Of a stretch of 64,000 nucleotides of DNA, positions 63,566 to 64,000 are shown piece by piece. This DNA is from Sinomonas humi (GTDB lineage: Bacteria; Actinomycetota; Actinomycetes; Actinomycetales; Micrococcaceae): positions 107,561 through 171,560 of the forward strand of contig NZ_JTDL01000152.1 in assembly GCF_000802235.1 (NCBI RefSeq), in the 5' to 3' direction. Made by a program: the position numbers and the translations under genes. The notes beneath the pieces were generated by a model. The model did no database searches. It was not told where the DNA came from and was given only the letters and a program-made list of their open reading frames with translations. The first letter of the stretch is position 1, and every line of letters starts with the position of its first letter.

Positions 63566-64000
63566 ATGTCCTCCACCGACCCCGCCCAGACGGGCCAGCA
63601 ACGCTTTGACCACGTTGAAGATGGCGGCCATGCGCATTCGACGGATCATGTGATCCATGCCGAGGACGCCGGCTACCACAAGGGCCTCAAGGCCCGCCAG
63701 ATCCAGATGATCGCGATCGGCGGGGCCATCGGCACCGGCCTGTTCCTGGGCGCCGGCGGCCGCCTGGCCGCCGCCGGGCCCTCCCTGGTCCTCTCCTACG
63801 CGATCTGCGGCTTCTTCGTCTTCCTGATCCTGCGCGCCCTGGGCGAACTCGTCCTGCACCGGCCCTCCTCCGGGTCCTTCGTCTCCTACGCCCGCGAGTT
63901 CTTCGGCGAGAAGGCAGCCTACGTCTCCGGCTGGTTCTACTGGATCAACTGGGCCATGACCACCATCGTGGACACCACCGCCGCCGCCCTCTACATGCAC
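63566..64000 (+). CDS. Amino acid permease, 5' part (probable asparagine transporter)
   Basis: The first 145 residues of an APC-family permease, cut by the window end. A polar His/Asp-rich N-terminus (to about 40) precedes [27 protein letters not shown], the hallmark of the amino acid transporter family, then helices 2-3 with [24 protein letters not shown]. Context (asparaginase, aspA) suggests asparagine or aspartate uptake, as in AnsP. GAAAGGA lies 5 bases before the ATG. The 110-base gap after aspA holds no other gene. Confidence 0.9.
   Translation, partial: MSSTDPAQTGQQRFDHVEDGGHAHSTDHVIHAEDAGYHKGLKARQIQMIAIGGAIGTGLFLGAGGRLAAAGPSLVLSYAICGFFVFLILRALGELVLHRPSSGSFVSYAREFFGEKAAYVSGWFYWINWAMTTIVDTTAAALYMH

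Overview
The window is high-GC actinobacterial chromosome, most likely from a Micrococcaceae species (Arthrobacter/Sinomonas-like). The pointers are an IclR regulator of the NdgR/LtbR type divergent from leuCD, a DUF3515 lipoprotein, mqo, lipobox lipoproteins, frequent GTG starts, and many genes with a TANNNT-like -10 box exactly 6 bases before the start codon (leaderless mRNAs). No prophage, insertion sequence or CRISPR array was seen. The last gene is cut by the window edge.

Layout. 0-2 kb: an aminotransferase overlapped by a spermidine-synthase-like gene. 2.1-7.1 kb (minus): rsmD, recG, a DhaL-like gene and thiL. 7.1-12.1 kb: a DUF3515 lipoprotein converging on a tight envelope operon murA-acyltransferase-gpsA-ddl. 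12.1-15.7 kb: leuCD facing ltbR, then DUF1697. 15.8-19.4 kb: two tRNA-Glu and a tRNA-Gln beside a HAD gene, gltX and a FAH-family gene. 19.4-21.8 kb: a tandem-HD/LuxR regulator divergent from an alpha/beta hydrolase. 21.9-24.2 kb: ilvE and leuB. 24.3-27.5 kb: an overlapping trio of glycosyltransferase, PIG-L deacetylase/methyltransferase fusion and acyl-CoA-dehydrogenase-like protein, of unknown function. 27.6-32.9 kb: a two-component system with an FtsX-type ABC exporter. 32.9-41.9 kb: metG, serA, ilvC, ilvN, ilvB and ilvD, with a leader-peptide attenuator before ilvB. 42-48 kb: accessory genes (a small membrane protein, a lipoprotein, TetR, an AKR - FAH remnant - SDR dehydrogenase operon, DUF2235). 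48.2-57.4 kb: tRNA-Lys, bcp, tRNA-Leu, a peptide-type binding lipoprotein, mqo, an orphan RND transporter and an LLM oxidoreductase-MarR operon. 57.5-59.9 kb: a transglutaminase-like protein, a lipoprotein and DUF1684. 59.9-64 kb: a GntR-asparaginase-aspA-amino acid permease locus.

How it fits together. Branched-chain amino acid synthesis dominates: leuCD, leuB, ilvE, ilvBNC and ilvD are all here, with two visible control layers, a candidate LtbR operator at leuC/ltbR and leuB, and ribosome-mediated attenuation at ilvB. The last 4 kb looks like a complete asparagine-use pathway (import, asparagine to aspartate, aspartate to fumarate) under a FadR-type regulator. The least explained locus is the glycosyltransferase/PIG-L-methyltransferase/acyl-CoA-dehydrogenase trio, which looks like a small dedicated biosynthetic operon.
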